Shown here piece after piece: positions 8,094 to 16,153 of a DNA stretch of 43,520 nt (positions are counted from its first letter, which is position 1; every line of letters starts with the position of its first letter). This DNA is from Ruminococcus sp. UBA3280 (GTDB lineage: Bacteria; Bacillota; Clostridia; Oscillospirales; Ruminococcaceae). The translations under genes and the position numbers were made by a program. Where the stretch lies: positions 975-44,494 of the forward strand of contig DETU01000109.1 of the NCBI GenBank assembly GCA_002362175.1, given 5' to 3'. The notes below the pieces were generated by a model. It worked only from the letters and a program-made list of their open reading frames with translations. It was not told where the DNA came from and made no database searches.

Positions 8094-8138
8094 TATTTTT
8101 TCCTTTCTTAAAAAATATAATGAAGTGTATTTTGTCTT

Positions 8139-8167
8139 ATTATACCATAATTGGCACATACTGTCAA
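8139..8167 (-). promoter_or_regulatory. Consensus sigma-A promoter of the glycosyltransferase-birA operon
   Basis: Minus strand: TTGACA (8167-8162), a 17-base spacer and TATAAT (8144-8139), with an extended TG one base before the -10. All 12 positions match consensus. It lies back to back with the SRP RNA promoter. Confidence 0.92.
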
Positions 8168-8278
8168 TAATAACGCACAGATGAAAAAATCAGGGGAATT
8201 TTATTGTCTTGGATAAATTACTTGACATTATTATAACACAAAAACCTTATTTTGTCCACTTCCATGATGAAATAACAC

Positions 8279-8307
8279 TTGACAAAACAAAAATTTTATG
8301 TTATTAT
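8279..8307 (+). promoter_or_regulatory. Sigma-A promoter of the SRP RNA-dnaX unit
   Basis: TTGACA at 8279-8284, a 17-base spacer and TATTAT at 8302-8307, with an extended TGT just before the -10. The expected start is near 8314, about 35 bases before the closing stem of the SRP RNA. Confidence 0.85.
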
Positions 8308-8347
8308 ATAAATTAGAGCATACGTCTGCTCTGTTATTTCAGAAATG

Positions 8348-8482
8348 AAATTCCGGAATATAGATGTGCGGGCCCTGTGCAACAAGACCCCGTGAACCAT
8401 GTCAGGCGGGAGACCGAGCAGCATTAAGCGGATTGTTTTGTGTGCCGCAGTAAGCCTGCACATCTATGTGCCGGAATTTTTT
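8348..8482 (+). ncRNA. ffs: Small signal recognition particle RNA (4.5S-like)
   Basis: The RNA scaffold of the signal recognition particle, which binds Ffh. The conserved helix-8 region is at about 8398-8424: GTCAGG, a CGG-GAGA-CCG stem with a GNRA loop, then AGCAGC. The ends close into a long stem: 8348-8356 with 8471-8479 and 8361-8369 with 8458-8466, separated by a 4x4 internal loop. The motif GTGCAACAAGACCCCGTGAACC upstream of the core is typical of the small bacterial form. The size of about 130 bases leaves no room for an Alu domain. Its place directly upstream of dnaX-ebfC-recR matches B. subtilis order. The 5' end is uncertain: transcription may start near 8314 and include a hairpin (AGAGCA/TGCTCT, 8315-8332) that may be trimmed. 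Confidence 0.88.
8471..8482 (+). terminator. Intrinsic terminator formed by the SRP RNA 3' strand
   Basis: The 3' arm CCGGAATTT pairs with 8348-8356 and runs into six T. It can end the SRP RNA; read-through would reach dnaX 45 bases later, since no separate dnaX promoter is obvious. Confidence 0.6.
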
Positions 8483-8526
8483 CTTGTAGAATTTTCCCGA
8501 TAAACCTGACGAAAGGAAGCAATCTG

Positions 8527-10140
8527 ATGTATAAGGCTCTTTACCGCAAATGGCGACCTATGACTTTTGATGATGTCATATCCCAGCAACATATAACCGA
8601 TACCCTTAAAAATCAGATTACAGGCGGAAAAACCGCTCATGCCTATCTTTTTACGGGTTCAAGGGGAACAGGTAAGACAACCTGTGCAAGAATACTTGCC
8701 AAAGCTGTAAGCTGTCGTAACATGAAAAACGGTAATCCGTGCCTCGAATGTGACATATGCCGTGACGCTGACAACGGTTCTCTTACCGATATAGTTGAAA
8801 TTGACGCTGCTTCAAACAACGGTGTTGACGATATACGTGATTTGCGTGACGCTGCTGTCTACACTCCGGAAAGAAGTGCATACAAAATATACATCATAGA
8901 CGAAGTGCATATGCTTTCAACAAGTGCATTTAATGCCCTGCTGAAAATTATGGAAGAACCTCCGCCGTATGTTATGTTTATTCTTGCCACAACGGAAATT
9001 CATAAAGTTCCTGCAACTATCGCATCACGTTGTCAGCGGTATGATTTCCGTCGCATACGTCCCGAAGATATTGCCTCACGGCTTGAATATATATCCGAAC
9101 AGGAAGAACTTAATCTAACAAAAGACGGTGCTGACCTTATTGCAAAACTTGCCGACGGCGGTATGCGTGACGCTGTTTCACTTCTTGACCAGTGTTCAGT
9201 ATGTGCCGATGTGATAAATGCCGAAACAGTTTCAAATGCAGCAGGTATCGCAGGACGTGATTATCTTTACGAAATTCTTGACGCTATAGCTTCTCAGGAT
9301 ACCGCAAAGGCTCTTTCTGTTACGGGAAATCTTTATGATATGTCAAAAGACCTTACAAGGCTTTGTGAGGAACTTATAACCCAGCTCAGAAATATCATGC
9401 TTATTCAGGTTTCACCGCAGACCGCAGGAAATCTTATCGTATGTATGCCCGAAGAAATGGAAAAGCTGAATGACCTTGCACAAAAAACCACTCTCGAAAA
9501 AATTATGGATAATCTTTCCGTTTTGCAGAAATGCCGTGAAAATATGACAAAGGTCATGAACAGGCGTGTTGAATTTGAAATGACGCTTATAAAACTCTGC
9601 GGAAACAAAAATAATACTCAGCAGACTATTGACAATTCTGAAATTTATGATAAAATAAAACAGTTGGAAAATAAATTGAGTGCTGTTTCTGTCGGAAATT
9701 ATTCCGCTCCGAAACAGTCAGAAAAGTCCGAAGTCCTTACTGCAGGAAGTCCTGCACGTGATACCGAACCTGTTCCGAATATCGACATAGGAAAAATCAA
9801 AAATGATGACATGATTCCGTGTTCACGCTGGGACGAGATTGTTGAGGAACTCAAAAAAGTCAAGCCCGACCTTGCAGCTGCTCTTGAAGGTTCTTATGCC
9901 CTTACAGCAGGTAATGTGATTTTTATTACTGCGGTAAACCGCTTTTTTATACAGATTTTCAGGAATAACAAGGACTATGCCGTGTCACTCGGTGACACTA
10001 TAAACAAGATTCTCGGACAGCGTTATGTTATAAAAGCACGTTGTACAACGAGCGTTGAAGAACAGAAAAGTATGGCGGAAATGCTTATTCAGAAAGCAAA
10101 AGACAACAGCATTGAAACGGCTGTTGATAATAATCAATAA
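8527..10140 (+). CDS. dnaX: DNA polymerase III subunits gamma/tau
   Basis: DnaX is the ATPase of the clamp loader, which opens the beta clamp for replication. I chose the ATG at 8527 (537 residues), giving the standard start MYKALYRKWRPMTFDDVI, with AAGGA upstream. Longer frames run into the SRP RNA. The AAA+ domain has Walker A GSRGTGKT (44-51), the four zinc cysteines C63, C72, C75 and C78, the DEVHML Walker B and the sensor motif LATTEIHKVP. The C-terminal third (about 370-537) is the less conserved tau region. I did not see a clear slippery site for making gamma. It is followed at 24 bases by ebfC. Confidence 0.97.
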   Translation: MYKALYRKWRPMTFDDVISQQHITDTLKNQITGGKTAHAYLFTGSRGTGKTTCARILAKAVSCRNMKNGNPCLECDICRDADNGSLTDIVEIDAASNNGVDDIRDLRDAAVYTPERSAYKIYIIDEVHMLSTSAFNALLKIMEEPPPYVMFILATTEIHKVPATIASRCQRYDFRRIRPEDIASRLEYISEQEELNLTKDGADLIAKLADGGMRDAVSLLDQCSVCADVINAETVSNAAGIAGRDYLYEILDAIASQDTAKALSVTGNLYDMSKDLTRLCEELITQLRNIMLIQVSPQTAGNLIVCMPEEMEKLNDLAQKTTLEKIMDNLSVLQKCRENMTKVMNRRVEFEMTLIKLCGNKNNTQQTIDNSEIYDKIKQLENKLSAVSVGNYSAPKQSEKSEVLTAGSPARDTEPVPNIDIGKIKNDDMIPCSRWDEIVEELKKVKPDLAAALEGSYALTAGNVIFITAVNRFFIQIFRNNKDYAVSLGDTINKILGQRYVIKARCTTSVEEQKSMAEMLIQKAKDNSIETAVDNNQ

Positions 10141-10164
10141 AACTTATCTAAAGGAGATTTAAAA

Positions 10165-10512
10165 ATGAAAGCAAGAATCCCAAGAAATGTGGGCGGAAAT
10201 GCTCAGAACATGAATCAGATGATTAAACAGGCTCAGAAAATGCAGGACCAGATTACTGAGCTTCAGGAAGATATTGAGGAAAGAGAATTTTCCGCTACAG
10301 CAGGCGGTGGTGCTGTGGAAGTTGTTATCACAGGAAAGAAAACCATCAAGTCGCTCAGCATCAAGCCCGAAGTGGTTGACCCCGAAGATATTGATATGCT
10401 TCAGGACTTAATCATCAGTGCGGTAAACGAAGCTATCAATAACGTGGAATCCACTACAGAAGCCGAAATGAGCAAGATTACCGGCGGTGTCTCCATTCCC
10501 GGACTTTTCTAA
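10165..10512 (+). CDS. ebfC: Nucleoid-associated protein, YbaB/EbfC family
   Basis: A 115-residue dimeric DNA-binding protein of the nucleoid. It has the Met/Gln-rich N-terminal helix (MNQMIKQAQKMQDQI), the GGGAVEVVITGKKTIKSLSI core and the GGVSIPGLF C-terminus typical of YbaB. A strong SD (AAAGGAG) precedes it. Its place between dnaX and recR is one of the most conserved gene orders in bacteria, consistent with a role linked to recombination and replication. Confidence 0.96.
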   Translation: MKARIPRNVGGNAQNMNQMIKQAQKMQDQITELQEDIEEREFSATAGGGAVEVVITGKKTIKSLSIKPEVVDPEDIDMLQDLIISAVNEAINNVESTTEAEMSKITGGVSIPGLF

Positions 10513-11115
10513 ATGGCTGACCATAACGCACTCCCCCTTATCGTTCTCGCCGAAAAATTCGCTTCTCTCCCCGGTATCGGCATGAAAACCGCCCAGCGAC
10601 TTGCCTATTATGTGATGTCTATGGAGGACGAAGCCGTTGAGGATTTCGCAAAGGCTCTTATCGACGCTAAACGGAATGTTCACAGCTGTAAATGCTGTCA
10701 GAATCTCACCGAAAGGGAAATTTGTCCGATATGCTCGGCTGAAGAACGTGACAAAGGCATTATATGCGTTGTCGAAACTCCAAAGGACGTTACGGCATTT
10801 GAACGCACAAGGGAATACAACGGTGTTTATCATGTCCTGCACGGACTTATTTCACCTATGGACAACATTACTCCCGATAAAATCCGTGTGAAAGAACTGC
10901 TTTCACGTATTTCACAGGGAAATATAAGGGAAGTAATAATGGCTACAAACCCTACTGTTGAAGGTGACGCAACCGCTATGTACATCGCAGGACTTTTAAA
11001 ACCTCTCGGAATAAAAGTCACACGTCTTGCATTCGGACTTCCCGTCGGCGGGATTCTTGAATATGCGGACGAAGTAACGCTTTACAAGGCTCTTGAAAAC
11101 AGAAATGCCATGTAA
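10513..11115 (+). CDS. recR: Recombination mediator RecR
   Basis: RecR acts with RecF and RecO to load RecA on gapped DNA. The 200-residue protein has the helix-hairpin-helix LPGIGMKTAQRLAYY at the N-terminus, the four-cysteine zinc finger CKCCQNLTEREICPIC (about 57-72), the Toprim domain starting ICVVETPKDV and the C-terminal PVGGILEYADEVTL. The ATG follows the ebfC stop directly with no gap, so translation is coupled. The unit ends at a strong terminator 9 bases on. Confidence 0.97.
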   Translation: MADHNALPLIVLAEKFASLPGIGMKTAQRLAYYVMSMEDEAVEDFAKALIDAKRNVHSCKCCQNLTEREICPICSAEERDKGIICVVETPKDVTAFERTREYNGVYHVLHGLISPMDNITPDKIRVKELLSRISQGNIREVIMATNPTVEGDATAMYIAGLLKPLGIKVTRLAFGLPVGGILEYADEVTLYKALENRNAM

Positions 11116-11123
11116 AATCAGAA

Positions 11124-11148
11124 GGACGGTTTAAAACCGTCCTTTTTT
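11124..11148 (+). terminator. Intrinsic terminator after recR
   Basis: GGACGG/CCGTCC stem (extendable by T-A pairs) around a TTTAAAA loop, followed by T6. The strong-pair core is identical to the terminator at 4378-4406. The T-run reaches into the stop codon of the convergent XRE gene. Confidence 0.9.
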
Positions 11149-11902
11149 AATCCATATAAACTTTATTATATATTTTATTTCCGTTTTCTAAAATACTTTT
11201 AATGATATTCTCATTATCATAGTACTGTTTTTCCACAAATTCAGGCAAGTTTCCGACAGACAACAGATTCCCTTTTCCGTCAATGTCAACATAATAATCT
11301 TCACCGTTTTCCTTGTCTGTGATTTTCAATGAATACATATTTCCTGAAATCCGTACATTAATACCGCACAAATCAGTTTCATAACCGCAATCAAGATGTT
11401 TTGCGTGAAAATCCGTTGAAAAATCCCAAAAAGACGGCATTTCCTGATGTGGCAGAATATAACTGACACTGTTATTTTCCATAACATAATAACGTTCATC
11501 AGTTTCCGAAAATCCAAGCGAAGATATTGAACCGTTGAAATGATTTTCAAGCTTGTTTTTCCTGACGTGCCATATTATGCCGTAAACTGTCAGTGACACC
11601 ACTGCACATATTATAATTACACTTATTACAATAAATACAGTCTGTCGGATTTTATTCCATTTCAGACCGAGTGTTGTTTTTTCCGAAATATCATTTACCA
11701 TTTCTTTATCCTCCTTTAAAAGTGTGTCAAGTGAAATTTCAAACCTGTCACTTATTTTTACAATAGTATTCAAATCGGGATAACTTTTCTCACATTCCCA
11801 GTTTGAAACAGTCTGACGTGTCACAAAAAATATTTTTGCGAAATCTTCCTGTGACATATTATTCTCCGTTCTGATACGGCGTATTGATTTACCTATGTTC
11901 AC
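11147..11902 (-). CDS. Membrane-anchored XRE-family transcriptional regulator
   Basis: I set the start at the GTG at 11902 (251 residues), with a near-perfect SD (AAAGGAGG) 8 bases upstream; a longer frame to 11971 would cross the promoter. Residues about 1-60 form an XRE HTH: SIRRIRTENNMSQEDFAKI followed by VTRQTVSNWECEKSYPDL. A membrane span lies at about 86-112, and then an extracytoplasmic domain of about 135 residues without recognised motifs. The layout suggests a regulator that senses an envelope signal and binds DNA while at the membrane. Its target is unknown; it may control its own promoter. It is a single-gene unit. Confidence 0.88.
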   Translation of the reverse strand: MNIGKSIRRIRTENNMSQEDFAKIFFVTRQTVSNWECEKSYPDLNTIVKISDRFEISLDTLLKEDKEMVNDISEKTTLGLKWNKIRQTVFIVISVIIICAVVSLTVYGIIWHVRKNKLENHFNGSISSLGFSETDERYYVMENNSVSYILPHQEMPSFWDFSTDFHAKHLDCGYETDLCGINVRISGNMYSLKITDKENGEDYYVDIDGKGNLLSVGNLPEFVEKQYYDNENIIKSILENGNKIYNKVYMD

Positions 11903-11924
11903 CGTTATCACCTCCTTTGAGTTT

Positions 11925-11953
11925 ATTATATAACCACCCGTCTGAAAAGTAAA
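11925..11953 (-). promoter_or_regulatory. Promoter of the XRE regulator gene
   Basis: Minus strand: TTTACT (11953-11948), a 17-base spacer and TATAAT (11930-11925), 22 bases before the GTG. The short leader contains only the SD. Confidence 0.75.
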
Positions 11954-12006
11954 GCAAACAGTCTTTTGCATTGACGCAAATATTCTTTGACATACGGTAT
12001 ACAGCC

Positions 12007-12041
12007 AAAAAAAGACCGAATTTATATAAAATCCGGTCTTT
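12007..12041 (-). terminator. Intrinsic terminator after the DtxR-like gene
   Basis: AAAGACCG (12011-12018) and CGGTCTTT (12034-12041), with further A-T pairing inside. On the minus strand seven T follow. This would end the long gltA-to-DtxR run. Confidence 0.8.
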
Positions 12042-12051
12042 TATAATAATA

Positions 12052-12435
12052 TCAGTTCTTTCTCTTGATTGTACGCTTCACAATTCCTTTCAGACGTTCA
12101 CAGGTGTCCTGCGGAAATTCAGTCACAAACTTCACAGCATGGTCGTGAGCTTCTTCCGGCGGAAGTTTGAGAAAATTATGAAAAAACGTATATATCTCGT
12201 GAAAAGTTGAAAATATCTCGTTTACAGCTTTTTCACCTTCGGCAGTAAGCACAACGCTGTTGCAGAAATCTTCATATACAAGACCACAGTTGGCAAGACA
12301 GCGGAGCATTTTACTTACACTCGGACGTGATACGCCAAGATGACGTGAAATACTTACACATCGGACGTATTCATCGACGTCGGAAAGTTCCTTTATTGCA
12401 ATAAGATATTTTATATGTCCTGCACAGTGTTTCAT
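12052..12435 (-). CDS. DtxR/MntR-like winged-helix regulator, metal site partly degenerate
   Basis: A 127-residue protein with the DtxR-type HTH (ISRHLGVSRPSVSKMLRCL, about 29-47), a wing ending in VVLTAEGEKAV and a short dimerisation part. DtxR/MntR proteins repress metal uptake when Fe or Mn is bound. The expected C-terminal ligand motif (E..C/A...EH) reads AHDHAVKFVTEF here: the Glu is kept, but the following His is Phe. The N-terminal half also differs from the usual Asp/Glu ligands. The metal response may therefore be altered or lost. The SD AAGGAGG is strong. It is the last gene of the run, 12 bases after pgsA. No metal transporter is nearby. Confidence 0.75.
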   Translation of the reverse strand: MKHCAGHIKYLIAIKELSDVDEYVRCVSISRHLGVSRPSVSKMLRCLANCGLVYEDFCNSVVLTAEGEKAVNEIFSTFHEIYTFFHNFLKLPPEEAHDHAVKFVTEFPQDTCERLKGIVKRTIKRKN

Positions 12436-12447
12436 AAGAAACCTCCT

Positions 12448-13032
12448 TTATTTGTCTGAATCAATAAGATGCCAGTAACCTTTAAGATAAACACCACCCG
12501 AAATTACTGTAAGTGCTGTTGAAATCCATATAAGCACCGGAATAACTATATTGTCCATTGCATTTTTCAAGCCGTCAGCAATATTGAAATCAAAATCAAG
12601 ACAGACACTAAGCCATACAAGTGCAACAACTATTGAAACCATTGTAAAAGCTGTTTTGAGTTTTCCCCACATTCCTGCGGCTACCACTACACCGCTGTCG
12701 GCGGCAAGCAGTCTGAGTCCCGAAACCATAAATTCCCTTGCACTTATTATGATAAGAGGTATTGCACCCATATTTATCTCGGAAAGTTCCACAAAAACGG
12801 TCAGTGCCGAAATGACAAGAACTTTATCAGCAAGGGGGTCAAGAAATTTTCCGAAATTCGTGACAAGATTCCGTTTTCTTGCAATTTTTCCGTCAAGAGC
12901 GTCTGTAATTGAAGCACCCGCAAAAATAACAAGGGCTATCAGAAAATGAAACGGCACTTTCCAGTAAATAAAAAGCAGGAAAAAAGGAATAAGACAAACT
13001 CTAAGCAAAGTAAGTTTGTTTGGCAGGTTCAT
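12448..13032 (-). CDS. pgsA: CDP-diacylglycerol-glycerol-3-phosphate 3-phosphatidyltransferase
   Basis: PgsA makes phosphatidylglycerol phosphate in the membrane. The 194-residue protein begins MNLPNKLTLLRVCLIPFF, the standard PgsA start, and has the CDP-alcohol phosphatidyltransferase signature DALDGKIARKRN...GKFLDPLADK, with all Asp residues in place (about 44-70). Several membrane segments follow. The rimO-pgsA adjacency near recA is common in Firmicutes. It shares one base with the rimO stop. Confidence 0.95.
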   Translation of the reverse strand: MNLPNKLTLLRVCLIPFFLLFIYWKVPFHFLIALVIFAGASITDALDGKIARKRNLVTNFGKFLDPLADKVLVISALTVFVELSEINMGAIPLIIISAREFMVSGLRLLAADSGVVVAAGMWGKLKTAFTMVSIVVALVWLSVCLDFDFNIADGLKNAMDNIVIPVLIWISTALTVISGGVYLKGYWHLIDSDK

Positions 13033-14360
13033 TAAGCTATCACCTCTCCGATTAAATCATAATCAAGTGTATCAGTAATCTTTATTTTAACGTATTCACC
13101 GACTGAAAGTGACTTTTCAGAAGTAAAGAAAACTTTTCCGTCTATATCGGGTGCGTCAAGCTGAGTGCGTCCGAACCAACATTCACCGAAACGGTCAAAT
13201 CCCTCAACAACGGTTTCAAGTTCCTTTCCGAGAAGTTTTTCATTGTTTTCGGCACTTATCAACATCTGTTGTTCCATAATAATGTCTGCACGATGATGTT
13301 TAACTTCATCGTCAATCTGTCCTTCAAATTCGCCTGCTTTTGTTCCCTCCTCCTGAGAGTACGCAAAACAGCCAAGTCTGTCAAATCTCACCTTGTTTAC
13401 AAATTCAGAAAGTTCCGTGAACTGTTCTTCTGTTTCGGTCGGAAATCCCGTAATAAGAGTGGTACGCAGAATAACATTCGGCACTTTTTCCCTGATATGT
13501 GCAAAGAGGTTTTCAAGACTTTCACGGTCGCCCCAGCGGTTCATACGGTCAAGAATCTCACCATTGCAGTGCTGTATCGGAATTTCAAGATACTTGACAA
13601 GCTTTTCTTCACCTGCAATTGTTTCAAGAAGTTCGTCAGTAATTCTTTCAGGATAGCAGTAAAGCGTGCGAATCCAGTGTATACCGTCTATCTTACAGAG
13701 ACGGCGGAGAAGTTCGGGGAGTTTTGATTCTCCGTATAAATCTTCACCATAGCGTGAGGTATCCTGTGCGATAACGATAAGTTCCGTAACACCGCTCTGT
13801 GCAAGCCATTCTGCCTCCTTAATTACTTCCTCCATGGGAACACTGCGGAATTTTCCTCTTATCTGCGGAATCGCACAGTAAGTACAGCAGTTTGAACAGC
13901 CCTCAGCCACTTTGAGATAAGCAAAAAACGGAAGTGTTGAAATAATTCTTTCTCCCGTAAGTTCTGCATTGAGCTTAGGGGCAAAATTTATATATCTTTC
14001 GTCTTTCATAACATGGTCAAGTACATCGACTATATCCTTGTTGTTTCCGATACCTATAACAGCGTCGGCTTCGGGAAACAGTTCAGCAGTTTCTTCCTTA
14101 TAGCGTTCTGAAAGACAGCCTGTAACAACGATTTTTTTAAGTGTGCCGTCTGCTTTGAGTTTTGCAAGTTCAAGAATAGTTTCAATAGCCTCCTCCTTTG
14201 CAGACTGTATAAAACCACAGGTATTCACAATGGCAACATCAGCAAGTCCCGGCTCTGTCACAAGCTTATATCCATGACTTTTTAATTTGTACAACATTCT
14301 CTCGGAGTCAACAAGATTCTTTGAACAGCCAAGAGACACCATTCCGACTTTTATCGGCAT
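13032..14360 (-). CDS. rimO: Ribosomal protein S12 methylthiotransferase RimO
   Basis: A radical-SAM enzyme with two iron-sulfur clusters that adds a methylthio group to an Asp of ribosomal protein S12. The 442-residue protein has the N-terminal MTTase domain starting VGMVSLGCSKNLVDSE with Cys at about 11, 47 and 81 for the auxiliary cluster, the radical-SAM CxxxCxxC in CSNCCTYCAIP (about 154-161) and a C-terminal TRAM domain. The family choice (RimO, not MiaB) rests on the GCSKNLVDSE start and the CAIPQIRG motif. The SD GGGAGG lies 8 bases upstream. It is followed by pgsA. Confidence 0.96.
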   Translation of the reverse strand: MPIKVGMVSLGCSKNLVDSERMLYKLKSHGYKLVTEPGLADVAIVNTCGFIQSAKEEAIETILELAKLKADGTLKKIVVTGCLSERYKEETAELFPEADAVIGIGNNKDIVDVLDHVMKDERYINFAPKLNAELTGERIISTLPFFAYLKVAEGCSNCCTYCAIPQIRGKFRSVPMEEVIKEAEWLAQSGVTELIVIAQDTSRYGEDLYGESKLPELLRRLCKIDGIHWIRTLYCYPERITDELLETIAGEEKLVKYLEIPIQHCNGEILDRMNRWGDRESLENLFAHIREKVPNVILRTTLITGFPTETEEQFTELSEFVNKVRFDRLGCFAYSQEEGTKAGEFEGQIDDEVKHHRADIIMEQQMLISAENNEKLLGKELETVVEGFDRFGECWFGRTQLDAPDIDGKVFFTSEKSLSVGEYVKIKITDTLDYDLIGEVIA

Positions 14361-14363
14361 ATA

Positions 14364-14990
14364 TTAATCCTCCCTGTTGTCAAAATATTCTCCTGTTGCA
14401 CGGTTTATCTCGTCAAAACCATATCCGTACCTTACAAGAGAACTCTTGACTTTTTCTATTGATTTTCTGTCATTCCTGTCTGTAAGCAGACGGGAATATT
14501 TTGTTTCAATAAGATGAGCAAGATTTTCACTGAAACTTTCCTCATAAGGCAGAAGAATATCCTCCGCAAGATATTCGTCTATGCCTTTCATTATAATTTC
14601 ATGCTTTGCACGACGAAAACCGTATTTTCTCGCCTCAACATACCTGACCGCAAGCTTTTCCGCATAGCGTTCGTCGTCAATTATTCCCGCACTTTCAAGC
14701 TTCTTTACAACCGCACCACACAAGCTTTCGTTCCTGTAAGTCTTTACAAGCTTTTCACGCATTTCTTTTGCAGAATAATCACGGTAATCCAAACAGTACA
14801 AAGCATACTGATATGCACGCCTGAAATTTGACGCATATATGATTTTTTTCAGTTCACTGCGTTCAAGTTCCATACCCTCATGAATATCAAAATCAGCTAT
14901 AATATCGGCATGGAGATAGATTTTTCTTGTATCGTCTATCTCCGCCTCATAGGTAGTACCCTTATAAATTTTAACAGAAGTTACTTTCAT
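14364..14990 (-). CDS. recX: Regulatory protein RecX
   Basis: RecX binds RecA filaments and limits RecA activity. The 208-residue protein shows the three-helix RecX repeats: ALYCLDYRDYSAKEMREKL, then the KLESAGIIDDERYAEK motif, then the ARKYGFRRAKHEI motif, and is of normal Firmicute size. It starts 2 bases after the recA stop with no strong SD of its own, so it is probably translated by coupling to recA. The recA-recX order is standard. Confidence 0.94.
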   Translation of the reverse strand: MKVTSVKIYKGTTYEAEIDDTRKIYLHADIIADFDIHEGMELERSELKKIIYASNFRRAYQYALYCLDYRDYSAKEMREKLVKTYRNESLCGAVVKKLESAGIIDDERYAEKLAVRYVEARKYGFRRAKHEIIMKGIDEYLAEDILLPYEESFSENLAHLIETKYSRLLTDRNDRKSIEKVKSSLVRYGYGFDEINRATGEYFDNRED

Positions 14991-14992
14991 TA

Positions 14993-16153
14993 TTACTCAG
15001 CAGGTGTGAACTCCTCAAAATCCTCATCAATATCTGCAAGAATGTCTTCATCATCTGTTTCTGCCTCTGAAACCATATCTGTCTTTTTCGGCTGACTTTT
15101 TTCAGAGTTGTTATTCAGCATTTCTTCCCTGCGTGCAAGAATCTGCTTCTCAATTTCTTTCATGAGAGCTTCATCATTTTTCAGAAGTTCCTTTACATTG
15201 TCACGTCCCTGACCAAGTTTCTGGTCTTTATAGCTGAACCACGAACCGCCTTTTTTGATAACCTCAAGTTCAACAGCCATGTCAAGTACTTCACCCGTTC
15301 TTGAAATTCCCTGACCGTACATCATATCAAAAGTTGCTTCTTTGAAAGGCGGTGCGACTTTATTCTTTACAACCTTACAGCGTGTCGATGCACCAATAAT
15401 CTCACCATTAGCCTTGATAACTTCACCTTTTCTTACCTCTATACGTACAGAAGAATAGAATTTTAATGCACGACCACCCGGAGTTGTTTCGGGATTTCCG
15501 TACATAACACCGATTTTTTCACGAATCTGATTTATAAATATTGCAACACAGTTTGATTTTGAAATTGCACCTGTAAGCTTTCTCATTGCCTGCGACATAA
15601 GGCGTGCAAGCTGTCCTACGTGCAAATCGCCCATATCGCCGTCAATTTCCGCACGGGTAGTCATAGCGGCTATAGAGTCAATGACAATTACATCAATAGC
15701 ACCTGAACGTATAAGAGCCTCGGCAATTTCAAGTGCCTGCTCACCGCTGTCAGGCTGGGAAACAAGCAGGTCGTCAGTATTTACACCAAGAGCCTTTGCA
15801 TAAACAGGGTCTAAAGCGTGTTCAACGTCAATAAAAGCAGCTTCACCACCCAGTTTCTGTGCCTGAGCAATAACAGAAAGTGCAACTGTAGTCTTACCTG
15901 AACTTTCAGGACCGTAAATCTCAACAATACGTCCCTTCGGAACTCCGCCTATACCCAAAGCCATATCAAGAGTCATGGAACCGGTAGGAATAGCGTCAAC
16001 GTTGAGGGTTTTTGTTTGTCCCAGACGCATTACAGCACCTGCACCGTATTTCTTTTCAATCATCTTTAATGCACCTTCAAGTGCGGTTTTTCTGTCCTCT
16101 CTCGTTGTAACACGTACAACGGAAGCCTTTTTCGCAAGTTCCTTTTTAGCCAT
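14993..16153 (-). CDS. recA: Recombinase RecA
   Basis: RecA forms filaments on single-stranded DNA, drives strand exchange and triggers LexA cleavage. The 386-residue protein has Walker A GPESSGKTT (about 80-88), the Walker B region IDVIVIDSIAAM, the L1/L2 loops and the FINQIREKIGVMYGNPETT signature. The C-terminal tail (about 345-386) is strongly acidic, as in many RecAs, but longer than average. AGGAGG lies 8 bases before the ATG, inside prmC. I see no obvious LexA box directly upstream, and the gene lies within an operon after prmC, so SOS control would have to come from farther upstream or be absent. Confidence 0.98.
   Translation of the reverse strand: MAKKELAKKASVVRVTTREDRKTALEGALKMIEKKYGAGAVMRLGQTKTLNVDAIPTGSMTLDMALGIGGVPKGRIVEIYGPESSGKTTVALSVIAQAQKLGGEAAFIDVEHALDPVYAKALGVNTDDLLVSQPDSGEQALEIAEALIRSGAIDVIVIDSIAAMTTRAEIDGDMGDLHVGQLARLMSQAMRKLTGAISKSNCVAIFINQIREKIGVMYGNPETTPGGRALKFYSSVRIEVRKGEVIKANGEIIGASTRCKVVKNKVAPPFKEATFDMMYGQGISRTGEVLDMAVELEVIKKGGSWFSYKDQKLGQGRDNVKELLKNDEALMKEIEKQILARREEMLNNNSEKSQPKKTDMVSEAETDDEDILADIDEDFEEFTPAE

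Noticed and set aside
8440..8526. N-terminal extension of dnaX by 29 codons
   Set aside because: It lies in the SRP RNA and its terminator, lacks an SD, and the family start MYKALYRKWRP is at 8527.
11971..12210. Plus-strand frame of 79 codons
   Set aside because: It overlaps the terminator and the DtxR-like gene and has no SD or recognisable motif.
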